Source of the DNA: Candidatus Thiobius zoothamnicola
GTDB taxonomy: Bacteria; Pseudomonadota; Gammaproteobacteria; Chromatiales; Chromatiaceae
Direction of reading: 5' to 3'
NCBI GenBank assembly: GCA_030826945.1
Contig: JAPQLC010000010.1
Span: 113,501 to 177,500, forward strand
DNA: 64,000 bases
Part shown: positions 1 through 9,690 of the stretch, in pieces
Layout: the number at the start of each line of letters is the position of its first letter
How positions within the stretch are numbered: position 1 is the first letter of the stretch
The notes under the pieces: model-generated
What the model was told of the DNA's origin: nothing
What the model saw: the letters and a program-made list of their open reading frames with translations, nothing else
The model's database searches: none
Program-made: the position numbers and the translations under genes

Positions 1-149
1 GGAAAACCCAACACCACGGTGACTTTGACCTGACCGCCATCAATCTCAATGTCCTTGATTGAATTGGCGCTGACCAAGTCAGTTTGCAAGTGAGGTTCAA
101 TATAACCCTTGAGGGCTTCTTCAATGATTGCTTTGCTGATATCAGCCAT
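1..149 (-). CDS. mrp: Mrp/ApbC-type Fe-S carrier ATPase, N-terminal fragment
   Basis: The gene runs off the left edge, so only the first 49 codons are visible. They begin MADISKAIIEEALKGY and continue into a segment ending VKVTVVLGF. This matches the DUF59/MIP18-like domain that precedes the P-loop ATPase in Mrp (ApbC), a scaffold and carrier for iron-sulfur clusters in the cytoplasm. The start is the ATG at 149-147. The P-loop lies outside the window, so the call rests on the N-terminal domain only. A stand-alone DUF59 protein such as SufT remains possible. Confidence 0.72.
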   Translation of the reverse strand, partial: MADISKAIIEEALKGYIEPHLQTDLVSANSIKDIEIDGGQVKVTVVLGF

Positions 150-383
150 GTGTTCACGCTCCAAGGGTGAGACAAAACGAAAAGTTGCGCCGTCTCTTGG
201 GGGATAATATCGCCATGAGAGCAAGGGTAGGCGATGTTAGGCAAAAGGCCGCAGCGCAGCCTCTTGACGACACTATCCAGGACAGCGCAAGAAAGAGAGG
301 CGATTCTAACCCAAGCCTGCGTTGAAACTCTGCTGAGATACCTGGGTTTTTGGTGATGAAATGATTCAGCATAGCGATAGAAT
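150..383. other. intergenic region between mrp start and degQ stop
   Basis: This 234-base gap must hold the mrp promoter, since mrp starts at 149 and reads leftward, and the downstream end of the degQ operon. I see no convincing hairpin with a T-run, no tRNA and no coding signal. The open frame that crosses it into degQ is an out-of-frame shadow. Confidence 0.5.
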
Positions 384-1736
384 TTAGCGGGCGCTCAAAG
401 TCACCAGGCGCTGTCCACGTCTGAGCTGTAAATGCCAAATTTTCCCATGCAATCTGATAAATCGCTTCAGTTCCTCCAAACTACGCACCCGCTGGCGGTT
501 GACTTCGAAAATCACATCATCATCACGCAAACCAATACGTGCAGCGCGGCTGTCTGGCTCCACTTTGCCAACCATGATGCCCCGGTTTTCACCATAGGAT
601 GACTCATCCAGAATTTCATCAAACAATGCACCTTCGAGTATCCGACTGATCTTCGCACCAGGCGTAAAAGCGTCGAATGGATCAGCGATGCGGGCTGTCA
701 GTTGTTTGCGCCGCCCATTTCGATAGATTTCCAATGTAATCTCATCGCCAATTCGGGTGAGTCCGAATCGGGTATGCAAATCAGCCGCATTTAATACTTG
801 ATGTTGATTGATTTTCGTCACCACATCACCGACCCGCAAACCAGCTTGTTCAGCCGGCGAACCGGATTTAACCGCATTGATCATGGCACCGGATTTTTGC
901 TGCAGGCCCATCGCTTGCGCCAGATCAAGAGTCAGATTCTGCACAGTCACGCCGAAAATGCCTCGGTCAACGCCACCATATTCAACAATCTGTTGCATAA
1001 TCGCCTGCGCCATATTTGAAGGTATGGCGAAGCCAATACCGACATTACCGCCACTGGGCGCAAGGATAGCTGTGTTAATGCCAACCAGTTCACCGCGCAA
1101 ATTAACTAAAGGCCCACCTGAGTTGCCCGGATTAATTGACGCATCGGTTTGGATAAAATTCTCATACCCCTCAATACCCAAACCGCTACGTCCCAATGCG
1201 CTGACAATACCGGAAGTGACAGTCTGGTTCAGTCCAAATGGGCTGCCAATGGCGACGACGAAATCGCCCACCGCCAAAGCGGCTGAATCGGCAATGCGCA
1301 CACCCCGCAGATTTTCCGCCGGAATTTGTAAGACAGCGATATCCGTTTCCGGATCTTGCCCTAATAGCTTGGCGGTATAATTGCGACCATCTTTTAAAGT
1401 AACCGTAATTTCTTCGGCATCTTCAATCACATGATGGTTGGTGAGTACATAACCCCGTTCCGCATCAACCACCACGCCGGAACCGAGACTTTGACTTTCG
1501 CGCTTACGTTGACGGCGTGGGCTTTCAAAAAACCAACGAAAAAATGGATCATTCAGTAACGGACTGTCCTGTCCGCGCGTATAGGTGCTGGTGGAGATAT
1601 TCACTACGGCTGGCGTGATGTGGCGGAGCATGGGTGCCAGACTGGGCAGGGGCTGGCCGTCCACTTCGACAGGTAAGGCGGCTTCGCCAATACCGACAAA
1701 AAGTAAGACGCATAAAGTCATCCAAGCTTTCTTCAT
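384..1736 (-). CDS. degQ: Do-family periplasmic serine endoprotease (DegQ/DegP/MucD-like)
   Basis: Periplasmic quality-control protease of the HtrA family. From the ATG at 1736 the protein begins MKKAWMTLCVLLFVGIGEAA, a typical signal peptide. The trypsin-like domain carries the catalytic triad in HHVIEDAEE (His), DIAVLQI (Asp) and NPGNSGGPL (Ser). Two PDZ domains follow, the first around GIFGVTVQNL and the second at the C-terminus around GIMVGKVEPDSRAA. About 450 residues is normal for DegQ/MucD. A start four codons upstream (1748) overlaps the stop of the VOC gene as ATGA, but its GAGG lies too close, so the MKK start is preferred. Last gene of an eamA-VOC-degQ run. Confidence 0.93.
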   Translation of the reverse strand: MKKAWMTLCVLLFVGIGEAALPVEVDGQPLPSLAPMLRHITPAVVNISTSTYTRGQDSPLLNDPFFRWFFESPRRQRKRESQSLGSGVVVDAERGYVLTNHHVIEDAEEITVTLKDGRNYTAKLLGQDPETDIAVLQIPAENLRGVRIADSAALAVGDFVVAIGSPFGLNQTVTSGIVSALGRSGLGIEGYENFIQTDASINPGNSGGPLVNLRGELVGINTAILAPSGGNVGIGFAIPSNMAQAIMQQIVEYGGVDRGIFGVTVQNLTLDLAQAMGLQQKSGAMINAVKSGSPAEQAGLRVGDVVTKINQHQVLNAADLHTRFGLTRIGDEITLEIYRNGRRKQLTARIADPFDAFTPGAKISRILEGALFDEILDESSYGENRGIMVGKVEPDSRAARIGLRDDDVIFEVNRQRVRSLEELKRFIRLHGKIWHLQLRRGQRLVTLSAR

Positions 1737-1744
1737 GATAATTC

Positions 1745-2113
1745 TCATACCTCAATAAGTTCACAGGCATTGCCATCCGGATCCCGACAAAACAAAGCAC
1801 GGCGACCACTCATACTCAGACTGTAGTCCATGCGATGCTCCACCAGATATTGCTGATAATGGTTGAGATCGGATACGCGAAATGCAAGATGTCGGTCACG
1901 CCCACCATGCGCCGGGCGGTTGGTTGTTGGATCCGGATTGGGTAACTCAAGCAAATGGATGGCTTGCTCACCAGCTTTCAACCAAGCACCGGGAAACGGC
2001 AGATCAGGCCGTTGCAAATCAATTTCCAGTTCCAGGAAACCTTGATAAAAACCCAATGCGATTTGCGTATCCGCAACAATCAGGCTGATATGGTCAAGCT
2101 TTATCATTGCCAT
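1745..2113 (-). CDS. VOC (glyoxalase/bleomycin resistance) superfamily protein
   Basis: A small cytoplasmic protein of the vicinal oxygen chelate fold. It opens with KLDHISLIVADTQIALGFYQ and ends with FCRDPDGNACELIEV, the two halves of a single VOC module with the usual His near the start and Glu near the end as metal ligands. The substrate cannot be read from sequence. The ATG at 2113 lies 8 nt after a perfect AGGAGG and overlaps the last base of the eamA stop (TGATG), so translation is probably coupled. The next gene, degQ, follows closely on the same strand. Confidence 0.85.
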   Translation of the reverse strand: MAMIKLDHISLIVADTQIALGFYQGFLELEIDLQRPDLPFPGAWLKAGEQAIHLLELPNPDPTTNRPAHGGRDRHLAFRVSDLNHYQQYLVEHRMDYSLSMSGRRALFCRDPDGNACELIEV

Positions 2114-2985
2114 CAAGTCAACCTCCTATGTTCAGCCGCCAACACGGCGATCAGGCCGGCGAGGATAATCATCGCACCACCCATCCAGACTTGTCCGCTA
2201 ATCGCTTCACCAACAAGCAGCCAGGCGCTGATTGCGCCGACAACCAACTCAAATAACATAATTACGGCAGAACGTTGCGCCGGTAAACGGCTAAAGCCAT
2301 ACAAAGTGCATAAACCGGCCGGCAAAAACCCCAATATACCCAATGCGATGACCCCTAACCAAGCCATCTGGTTTGCCTGCGGCAATGGTTCATTAAACCC
2401 TATAATGGCCACCCCTGAGATGAGCGCCGTGCCCGCCATGGCCAGTTGATTTTTGTGCGGTACAGATAGGTGATTTAAGCGCCGACTCATGACATTGGTC
2501 AGCGCAAACGCAAAACCTGCGGTCAAAGCCAGCCAATCCGACGTGCTAATCGCCGTATGAGTGACCTCCTGACGCCACAAAGTGATCAAAGCGCCGCTTA
2601 ACCCAAGACCTAACATCCAGACCGTCAACCGACTGATAGGTTCGCCAAGTAACCATACACCCAATAAAGCCGCCCAGAGTGGCGATAAATAGAAAAGTAT
2701 CATGACTCTCACGACTTCCCCGGTCAGCAAAGCCATTAAAAACCCCGTATTCGCCCAACCAATCGCCAGCAATAATATGGCCGCGCCTAATGGCTTTTCC
2801 CTCAAGCCATGTTGATGAAAACCATAAAAGGCGCTGAATAGGATCAATGCGGCCATATTGCTGGACAATGCAAGCCATAAACCGCTGATCCCTCCGGCAT
2901 CCAGTAATCGGGTTGGATACCAGGCAATGCCCCAGAAACTTGCGCTGTACAATAAAGCGAATACTGGCCAGGTTTGTATGGTCAT
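2113..2985 (-). CDS. EamA/DMT-family inner-membrane transporter
   Basis: Drug/metabolite transporter superfamily permease with two EamA repeats and about ten predicted membrane helices, for example SFWGIAWYPTRLLDAGG near the N-terminus and GFLPAGLCTLYGFSRLPAQRSAVIMLFELVVGA in the second repeat. The frame is open for 28 more codons upstream. The ATG at 2985 is preferred because it has an AAAGGA about 11 nt upstream and begins just before the first helix. The substrate is unknown; family members export amino acids, nucleosides or drugs. First gene of the eamA-VOC-degQ run. Confidence 0.88.
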   Translation of the reverse strand: MTIQTWPVFALLYSASFWGIAWYPTRLLDAGGISGLWLALSSNMAALILFSAFYGFHQHGLREKPLGAAILLLAIGWANTGFLMALLTGEVVRVMILFYLSPLWAALLGVWLLGEPISRLTVWMLGLGLSGALITLWRQEVTHTAISTSDWLALTAGFAFALTNVMSRRLNHLSVPHKNQLAMAGTALISGVAIIGFNEPLPQANQMAWLGVIALGILGFLPAGLCTLYGFSRLPAQRSAVIMLFELVVGAISAWLLVGEAISGQVWMGGAMIILAGLIAVLAAEHRRLT

Positions 2986-3161
2986 ACTGTAGATTTTCCT
3001 TTGGAAATCAGGTTTAGATTGAAGCATCTTCACCAGGCATCGAAATACGTATCGCAGCATCGAGTGCAAAAAGGTCTCGCAAACACCTTGATTTTCTGAA
3101 GCCTCGACAAGTGTAGCGAATCAATCCAACTTATCTCCGAATGAAAAGATTCTCTGAATCA

Positions 3162-3193
3162 ATACTTGACTGATTTAGTGGGATAAAGATAAT
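3162..3193 (+). promoter_or_regulatory. iscR promoter overlapped by a Type 1 IscR-binding site
   Basis: A -35 TTGACT (3166-3171) and a -10 GATAAT (3188-3193) are separated by 16 nt. A 25-bp segment at 3162-3186, beginning ATACTTGACT and ending GGGATAA, matches the E. coli Type 1 IscR consensus (ATASYYGACT...AGTCRRSTAT) at nearly every position and covers the -35 box. In E. coli this arrangement gives feedback repression of the isc operon by cluster-bound IscR. The site is read from sequence; repression here is inferred. Confidence 0.72.
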
Positions 3194-3251
3194 CTTAAAC
3201 TCGATTAAATTGCTAGGGAATTTACTCGGCAAACAACAGAGGACTACTATC

Positions 3252-3725
3252 ATGAGACTGTCAACCAAAGGCCGGTATGCGGTCACCGCAATGTTGGACC
3301 TGGCGCTGAATGGCGTTGATGGGCCAGTCACCCTGGCTGATATTTCCGAAAATCAGGGTATTTCATTATCCTATTTGGAGCAATTATTTGCGGCATTGCG
3401 TAGCAAAAGTTTGGTGCGTGGCGTGCGGGGACCGGGCGGCGGTTATTATTTGGGACGCGCTGCAGACGAGATCTCCATTGCCGATGTGATTTGCGCCGTG
3501 GATGAATGGGTTGAATTTACCCGCTGTAATCCAAGAAATGGCGCTCCGGACGCCCAACGTAGCATGACTCAAGCGCTTTGGGATGATCTGAGCCAGCAAA
3601 TTTACTTGTTCCTGATGGATATCACGCTGGCAGATTTGGTTGAGCGCGGTCATTTGCATGCAGGTGCCGTGATTGACAGTCATCAGATGTCTGATCTGAT
3701 GAACATCAAACACCGAGCGGCATAA
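3252..3725 (+). CDS. iscR: IscR-like Rrf2-family regulator lacking three of four cluster ligands
   Basis: Regulator of iron-sulfur cluster assembly, first gene of iscR-iscS-iscU-iscA. The winged-helix N-terminus [19 protein letters not shown] is typical and the DNA-discriminating Glu43 (YLEQLF) is present. E. coli IscR binds [2Fe-2S] through C92, C98, C104 and H107. Here the same numbering gives C92, A98, S104 and Q107 ([21 protein letters not shown], residues 90-110). Alignment in this stretch needs no gaps, so the substitutions are direct. An additional Cys sits at 81. The ATG at 3252 has AGAGGA about 10 nt upstream. The protein may act mainly in its apo form; that is inference. Confidence 0.92.
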   Translation: MRLSTKGRYAVTAMLDLALNGVDGPVTLADISENQGISLSYLEQLFAALRSKSLVRGVRGPGGGYYLGRAADEISIADVICAVDEWVEFTRCNPRNGAPDAQRSMTQALWDDLSQQIYLFLMDITLADLVERGHLHAGAVIDSHQMSDLMNIKHRAA

Positions 3726-3731
3726 GTGACT

Positions 3732-4946
3732 ATGAAACTGCCCATATATCTGGATTATTCCGCAACCACGCCGGTTGATCCGCGCGTGGCGGAAAAGATG
3801 TGCAACTGCCTGACCATGGATGGTTCTTTCGGCAACCCAGCCTCCCGTTCCCATGCCTATGGCTGGACGGCGGAAAAATTGGTGGACGAGGCCCGGGAGA
3901 ATGTGGCGGCTCTGTTGAACGCTCACCCCAAAGAGATTGTCTGGACTTCAGGGGCGACTGAATCAGATAACCTTGCGATCAAAGGGGCAGCGCATTTCTA
4001 TCAGCGCAAAGGGCGACACATCGTCACGGTGAAAACGGAGCATAAGGCGGTGCTGGATACTTGCCGTCAGCTTGAGCGCGAAGGCTTTGAGATCACCTAT
4101 CTGGACGTTCAGGAAAACGGCTTGGTGGACCCAGGCGCATTCACCGCTGCCTTGCGCGAAGACACGATTCTGGCCTCGGTCATGCACGTTAATAACGAAA
4201 TTGGCGTTATTCAGGATATTGATCAATTAGGGGGCATTTGTCGTGAACGGGGCGTTGTTTTCCATGTGGATGCAGCGCAAAGCCCAGGCAAAGTGACCAT
4301 TAATGTTGCTAAAACGCCAGTTGATCTGCTGAGTTTAAGCGCACATAAGGTTTATGGACCCAAAGGCATTGGCGCTTTGTATGTACGACGTAAACCGCGC
4401 GTACGCCTGGAAGCTCAAATGCATGGCGGTGGGCATGAACGTGGTTTGCGCTCCGGCACCTTGGCGACGCATCAGATTGTTGGCATGGGCGAAGCCTTCC
4501 GCATCGCCAGAGAGGAAATGGCGCAGGAAAATCTGCGTCTGCGCACATTACGCAATAAATTGTATGACGGCTTGCGTGATATGGAGGAAGTCTATATCAA
4601 TGGCGACCTGGAAAAACGCATCGCTGGCAATTTGAATATCAGTTTCAATTTTGTTGAAGGCGAAAGTCTGATGATGGCGCTGAAAGATGTCGCTGTATCT
4701 TCCGGCAGCGCTTGCACCTCAGCAAGCCTGGAACCCAGTTATGTGTTGCGCGCGCTTGGGCGCGAAGATGAGTTGGCGCACAGCTCCATCCGCTTCACGC
4801 TGGGGCGTTTCACGACTGAAAATGATGTTGATCATGTCTTGGAGCAGGTCAAAGGACAAGTTGAACGTTTACGCGAACTCAGTCCTTTGTGGGATATGTA
4901 CAAAGACGGTGTTGATTTAAAAAGCGTGCAATGGGTTGCGCACTGA
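3732..4946 (+). CDS. iscS: cysteine desulfurase IscS
   Basis: PLP-dependent enzyme that removes sulfur from L-cysteine and passes it as persulfide to IscU and other acceptors. The N-terminus [23 protein letters not shown] is almost identical to E. coli IscS. The PLP lysine is in [20 protein letters not shown] and the mobile active-site Cys in [21 protein letters not shown]. From the ATG at 3732 it is 404 residues, the family length. A GTG two codons upstream directly abuts the iscR stop and is less likely. Confidence 0.98.
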   Translation: MKLPIYLDYSATTPVDPRVAEKMCNCLTMDGSFGNPASRSHAYGWTAEKLVDEARENVAALLNAHPKEIVWTSGATESDNLAIKGAAHFYQRKGRHIVTVKTEHKAVLDTCRQLEREGFEITYLDVQENGLVDPGAFTAALREDTILASVMHVNNEIGVIQDIDQLGGICRERGVVFHVDAAQSPGKVTINVAKTPVDLLSLSAHKVYGPKGIGALYVRRKPRVRLEAQMHGGGHERGLRSGTLATHQIVGMGEAFRIAREEMAQENLRLRTLRNKLYDGLRDMEEVYINGDLEKRIAGNLNISFNFVEGESLMMALKDVAVSSGSACTSASLEPSYVLRALGREDELAHSSIRFTLGRFTTENDVDHVLEQVKGQVERLRELSPLWDMYKDGVDLKSVQWVAH

Positions 4947-4976
4947 CATAGGCGGTAGAGCCTGGAGGTTAATAAT

Positions 4977-5369
4977 ATGGCTTACAGCGATAAAGTGATT
5001 GATCATTATGAGAATCCACGCAATGTTGGAAATCTGGACAAAGATGCTGAAAATGTCGGGACTGGGATGGTTGGTGCCCCGGCTTGCGGCGATGTCATGC
5101 GCTTGCAAATCCAGGTTAATGATGCAGGGGTTATCGAAGACGCCAAATTCAAAACTTATGGTTGTGGTTCCGCTATTGCATCCAGTTCTCTGTTGACTGA
5201 GTGGGTTAAAGGGAAAACGCTGGATCAGGCCCAACAAATTAAAAATACGGAAATCGCTGAGGAATTAGCGCTGCCACCGGTGAAAATTCATTGCTCCGTG
5301 TTGGCGGAGGACGCCATCAAAGCGGCTATTAACGATCTGCAAGCCAAACAACACCCAGCCGCTGCCTAA
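4977..5369 (+). CDS. iscU: Fe-S cluster assembly scaffold IscU
   Basis: Scaffold on which [2Fe-2S] and [4Fe-4S] clusters are built from IscS-derived sulfur. The three ligand cysteines are visible in [29 protein letters not shown] and [16 protein letters not shown], including the LPPVK motif recognised by HscA. It is 130 residues. A GGAGG lies 8 nt before the ATG. It is the third gene of the isc operon. The HscA-binding motif is kept even though hscA is not in this cluster. Confidence 0.98.
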   Translation: MAYSDKVIDHYENPRNVGNLDKDAENVGTGMVGAPACGDVMRLQIQVNDAGVIEDAKFKTYGCGSAIASSSLLTEWVKGKTLDQAQQIKNTEIAEELALPPVKIHCSVLAEDAIKAAINDLQAKQHPAAA

Positions 5370-5383
5370 GAAAGGATGCCTTA

Positions 5384-5707
5384 ATGTCCATTAGAATGAG
5401 CGAAACAGCGGCGGGTCGGGTCAATCAGTTTCTCCATGATCGCGGCAAAGGCATTGGCGTACGCCTGGGGGTGAAAACTTCAGGCTGTTCCGGATTGGCC
5501 TATGTACTCGAATTTGTGGATGAACTGAACGAAGACGATGTGGTGCTTGAAGATCGTGGAGTAAAGGTGATCATTGACCAGAAGAGTCTGGTTTATCTGG
5601 ATGGAACCGAGCTGGATTATGGCAAAGAAGGGTTGAATGAAGGTTTTATCTTCAATAACCCTAATGCCAAAGATGAATGTGGATGTGGCGAAAGCTTCAC
5701 GGTCTGA
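5384..5707 (+). CDS. iscA: A-type iron-sulfur carrier IscA
   Basis: A-type carrier that transfers clusters or iron to apo-proteins. The three conserved cysteines are in [14 protein letters not shown] and, near the C-terminus, DECGCGESF. It is 107 residues and closely resembles E. coli IscA along its length. AAAGGA lies 7 nt upstream of the ATG. It is the last isc gene here: hscB, hscA, fdx and iscX, which normally follow, are replaced by an unrelated gene on the opposite strand. Confidence 0.97.
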   Translation: MSIRMSETAAGRVNQFLHDRGKGIGVRLGVKTSGCSGLAYVLEFVDELNEDDVVLEDRGVKVIIDQKSLVYLDGTELDYGKEGLNEGFIFNNPNAKDECGCGESFTV

Positions 5708-5763
5708 AATCACCTGATAAACAGCACTATTTTCAGCCGTGTAGAACATCATCGACTCATTCG

Positions 5764-6432
5764 TCAGTTCAAACTTTCAAATTTTTCGTTACTCATATCA
5801 AATGTTCTTTGTAGCTCAACAAGGAAGTTTGTATTGGTGGCCACAAGCTGTTGAATAGACGTTTCAGCCTTGAGTTTTATGTTATCGATGCTTGCCGGGC
5901 ATTGCTTCACATCAAAATTTTCACTGCAAAAATCCGCTATTCCCCCGCAACACGCCATATTTCTGACGAGATAGTGAGCTGATTTATAGTGACCATGCAC
6001 CGTCTCGGGTTCTTGGTACGAGACATCATCTTCATTCGTGTAGAATTTGCTGTTGATATCGTGGTGTGTGCCACGGGTCAGCATTCGCATATGATAGAGG
6101 TTTCTGGTCAGACTCTCATTCCAATCAATGACAGTAGGGTAATATTCGTCTCTCCAAAGTTGCTTAATATGGGCTGGTTCGTTTTGATCCTCTAAAGCCC
6201 AAAAAACCTTTTGCAGCCAGAAAGACCGATTATCCATCACGGTAATCAAGTCAGTCATGAATTCCTCTTGCTTGGTTAAGGTGCGCTCCATAATTTCAAA
6301 TTGTTTTTTACCTAACCAAGCTAATGATTGATATTGGGTATTCAGCCAATCCGCCAATACCGTGGTGCAGAGAAACCCAATCACTGTGAGGCTAATTTTA
6401 CTGTTCAGCAATCCCCATATTTTTTCTTGCAT
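5764..6432 (-). CDS. uncharacterised membrane-anchored protein between iscA and the arsC-like gene
   Basis: I do not recognise this 222-residue protein. From the ATG at 6432, which has GGAGG 10 nt upstream, it begins MQEKIWGLLNSK. A single hydrophobic segment ISLTVIGFLCTTVLADWL follows, consistent with one N-terminal membrane anchor. The rest is polar and mostly helical in appearance, with a Cys-rich patch ACCGGIADFC near residue 170 and a further Cys in VKQCP. Reading further upstream would add 57 poor codons. It is convergent with iscA and divergent from the arsC-like gene, so it forms its own transcription unit and looks like an insertion into the usual isc order. Confidence 0.6.
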   Translation of the reverse strand: MQEKIWGLLNSKISLTVIGFLCTTVLADWLNTQYQSLAWLGKKQFEIMERTLTKQEEFMTDLITVMDNRSFWLQKVFWALEDQNEPAHIKQLWRDEYYPTVIDWNESLTRNLYHMRMLTRGTHHDINSKFYTNEDDVSYQEPETVHGHYKSAHYLVRNMACCGGIADFCSENFDVKQCPASIDNIKLKAETSIQQLVATNTNFLVELQRTFDMSNEKFESLN

Positions 6433-6546
6433 TGTCTGTTTACCTCCGTTGTCGATACGATGAACCCTCTTTCCAGAGGAATCATTCATCGTATCCAGAC
6501 GTTTCCATATAAAGCAACCAGCTTTTAATGATTGGGTTCTATCCAA

Positions 6547-7851
<1,305 letters not shown>

Positions 7852-7855
<4 letters not shown>

Positions 7856-8547
7856 ATCAACAGCTGATTTTACCGCTGGCTGTACGCACTTCAACCCAAT
7901 TTTCGGACTATGTCGCTGGCGATAATCAGATGTTGCTTGATGCGCTGCATCAGCAACGTGCGGAATGCGAACATGCGCTGATTTATTTGTCTGGTGAATT
8001 GAATTCAGGTCGCACTCACTTGTTAATGGCCCAATCGAATGCAGCAGAAGCCGAAGGTCTACACGCTACCTATCTGCCATGTGATCAACTGATTGAGTTG
8101 CAACCGGATATTTTGAAAGGCTTGGAACAAGCGGATTTACTGGCGATTGACGATGTCCATCTGTTGGCTGGCGAACCCGCTTGGGAACAAAGCTTGTTCA
8201 ATTTATTCAACCGCGCCAAAGCGAAGCATTGTCGCTTGTTGTTCAGCGCGGCACAAAGACCGGCGGGCAGCAACTTTCTTTTACCTGATTTAAGTAGCCG
8301 TCTTAGTTGGGGGCTGGTTTATCGACTTAAACCACTAAATGATTTGGAACGCGAGCAATTGCTCATTAATTTGGGCGCACGGCACGGCCTGACAATGCCT
8401 ACCGATGTCGCACATTATCTGGTGCAGCGCCAACCCCGGGACATGACGCACTTGATCAAGCTGGTGGAGCAATTAGATCAGGCATCTTTACAAGAACAAA
8501 GGTGTTTGACAGTGCCTTTTGTACGGAAATACATGCCCCAGGCATAG
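7852..8547 (+). CDS. hda: DnaA regulatory inactivator Hda
   Basis: AAA+ protein that, bound to the DNA-loaded beta clamp, stimulates ATP hydrolysis by DnaA and prevents re-initiation. The clamp-binding peptide is visible at the N-terminus (QLILPL). The P-loop is SGELNSGRTHLL, with Arg in place of the usual Lys as in E. coli Hda, and the Walker B is LLAIDDVHLLAG. It is 231 residues. Last gene of the coupled arsC-like-wrbA-DUF2069-hda block. DnaA and the clamp gene dnaN lie about 32 kb away in this window. Confidence 0.95.
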
Positions 8548-8600
8548 CCTTTTCATTTGACCAGACACTTGAATTACTACGGATAGCCGCCAAAAAACGT

Positions 8601-8915
8601 ATGAAACCCGCTTGTTTTAACCGCAAAAAATTTTTCTATCTGCTGCGCCTGATGATCGGATGGCTAATGGTTATACTCGGCATCGTTGTCACCCCGCTGC
8701 CTATCCCACTCGGCTTGTTGATGATTGCTATCGGACTTGCGTTGCTGGCTCAGGATAGTATTTTCATCAGCAATAAAATACGCGCGATACGCAAGCGCTT
8801 CCCAAAATTCTCTGCCGGACTAAAAGCGGCTGAACCACGCCTTGGCAATATATTCAAACAGCTCTTACAACGTACTGACCCGAATTCAGATGGCCAGCGC
8901 CACTCCAAGCATTGA
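8601..8915 (+). CDS. small PGPGW-like membrane protein
   Basis: A 104-residue protein with a hairpin of two hydrophobic stretches (LMIGWLMVILGIVVTPLPIPLGLLMIAIGLALLA), then a basic tail (SNKIRAIRKRFPKF). The Pro-rich turn followed by GLALLA resembles the PGPGW putative transmembrane family. No function is known. The ATG at 8601 is chosen because it starts just before the first helix; the frame is open into hda. It lies between hda and the T2SS operon. Confidence 0.65.
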   Translation: MKPACFNRKKFFYLLRLMIGWLMVILGIVVTPLPIPLGLLMIAIGLALLAQDSIFISNKIRAIRKRFPKFSAGLKAAEPRLGNIFKQLLQRTDPNSDGQRHSKH

Positions 8916-9051
8916 GCCATTACCCGCATGAATGCCTGCCCTTTGCGGAATTGTGATCGACACCATCCTTTTTATCTATGTGAATAAACAAAGCCTGTTC
9001 GGGTTTAGAGTCGGTGAGAGGAAAATCTTTGATGACACTATCCAACGGAAA

Positions 9052-9690
9052 ATGACCGTGGTCAGTCGCCCACTTGATCAGCAGGGTTTCACCCTGATTG
9101 AATTACTGGTCGCCATGACGGTATTCGCCATTATTTCAACCGCCATTTATGGCGGCTTGTCGCACATGGCTTCCATGCGCGGCATATTGTATGAGCGATA
9201 TGATCGTTTGGCGGAATTACAGCGGGTTTTGACCTATATGGAGCGTGACCTGTTGCAAATCGTGGCACGCCCAGTCAAAAGCCCCTTCGGTGATTTTGAA
9301 CCTGCCTTGCAATTGGTGCATGCTGGCGGCATTGCTTTCACCCGTACGGGCGGTGACGTCACTCTGAATCAAGGCGCGCAAAGCGGCTTGCTAAGGCTGA
9401 GATACGTTATGGAGGAAGGTAAGCTGGTTCGGATAATCCAGAGCGTGCTGGATCGGGCGCAGGACAGCAAACTTTATTCACGCCAACTCATGGATAATCT
9501 GGCAAAGTTTCAAGTCGAAGCATTCGACGGTGATGAATGGCATCGTGAATGGCCGCTATCAGATGACAAGGACTCAACCAATCGTTTGGCCTTATTACCG
9601 CAAATGTTGCGTCTTTCGATTGAGTCAACGGACAAGCAGATCTTACGTCACACCCTCATTTTACCTGCTCCCGGAGATATCACACCGTGA
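9052..9690 (+). CDS. gspJ: type II secretion minor pseudopilin GspJ
   Basis: Minor pseudopilin of the T2SS pseudopilus tip complex. The prepilin leader MTVVSRPLDQQG is followed by the cleavage site and N-methylation motif G|FTLIELLVAMTVFAI, with Glu at +5. The mature part has the GspJ-type LQRVLTYMERDLLQIVARPV segment. It is 212 residues from the ATG at 9052. It is the first T2SS gene here, although gspH and gspI normally precede it. The last codons overlap the gspK GTG. Confidence 0.9.
   Translation: MTVVSRPLDQQGFTLIELLVAMTVFAIISTAIYGGLSHMASMRGILYERYDRLAELQRVLTYMERDLLQIVARPVKSPFGDFEPALQLVHAGGIAFTRTGGDVTLNQGAQSGLLRLRYVMEEGKLVRIIQSVLDRAQDSKLYSRQLMDNLAKFQVEAFDGDEWHREWPLSDDKDSTNRLALLPQMLRLSIESTDKQILRHTLILPAPGDITP

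Noticed and set aside
808..1380. 190-codon open frame on the plus strand
   Set aside because: It lies entirely antisense to degQ, whose protease and PDZ motifs are unmistakable; no family resemblance and no ribosome-binding site.
3207..3240. Second IscR-like site just before the iscR ribosome-binding site
   Set aside because: Only half of the motif fits (TTGCT...ACTCGG) and the palindrome is not kept.
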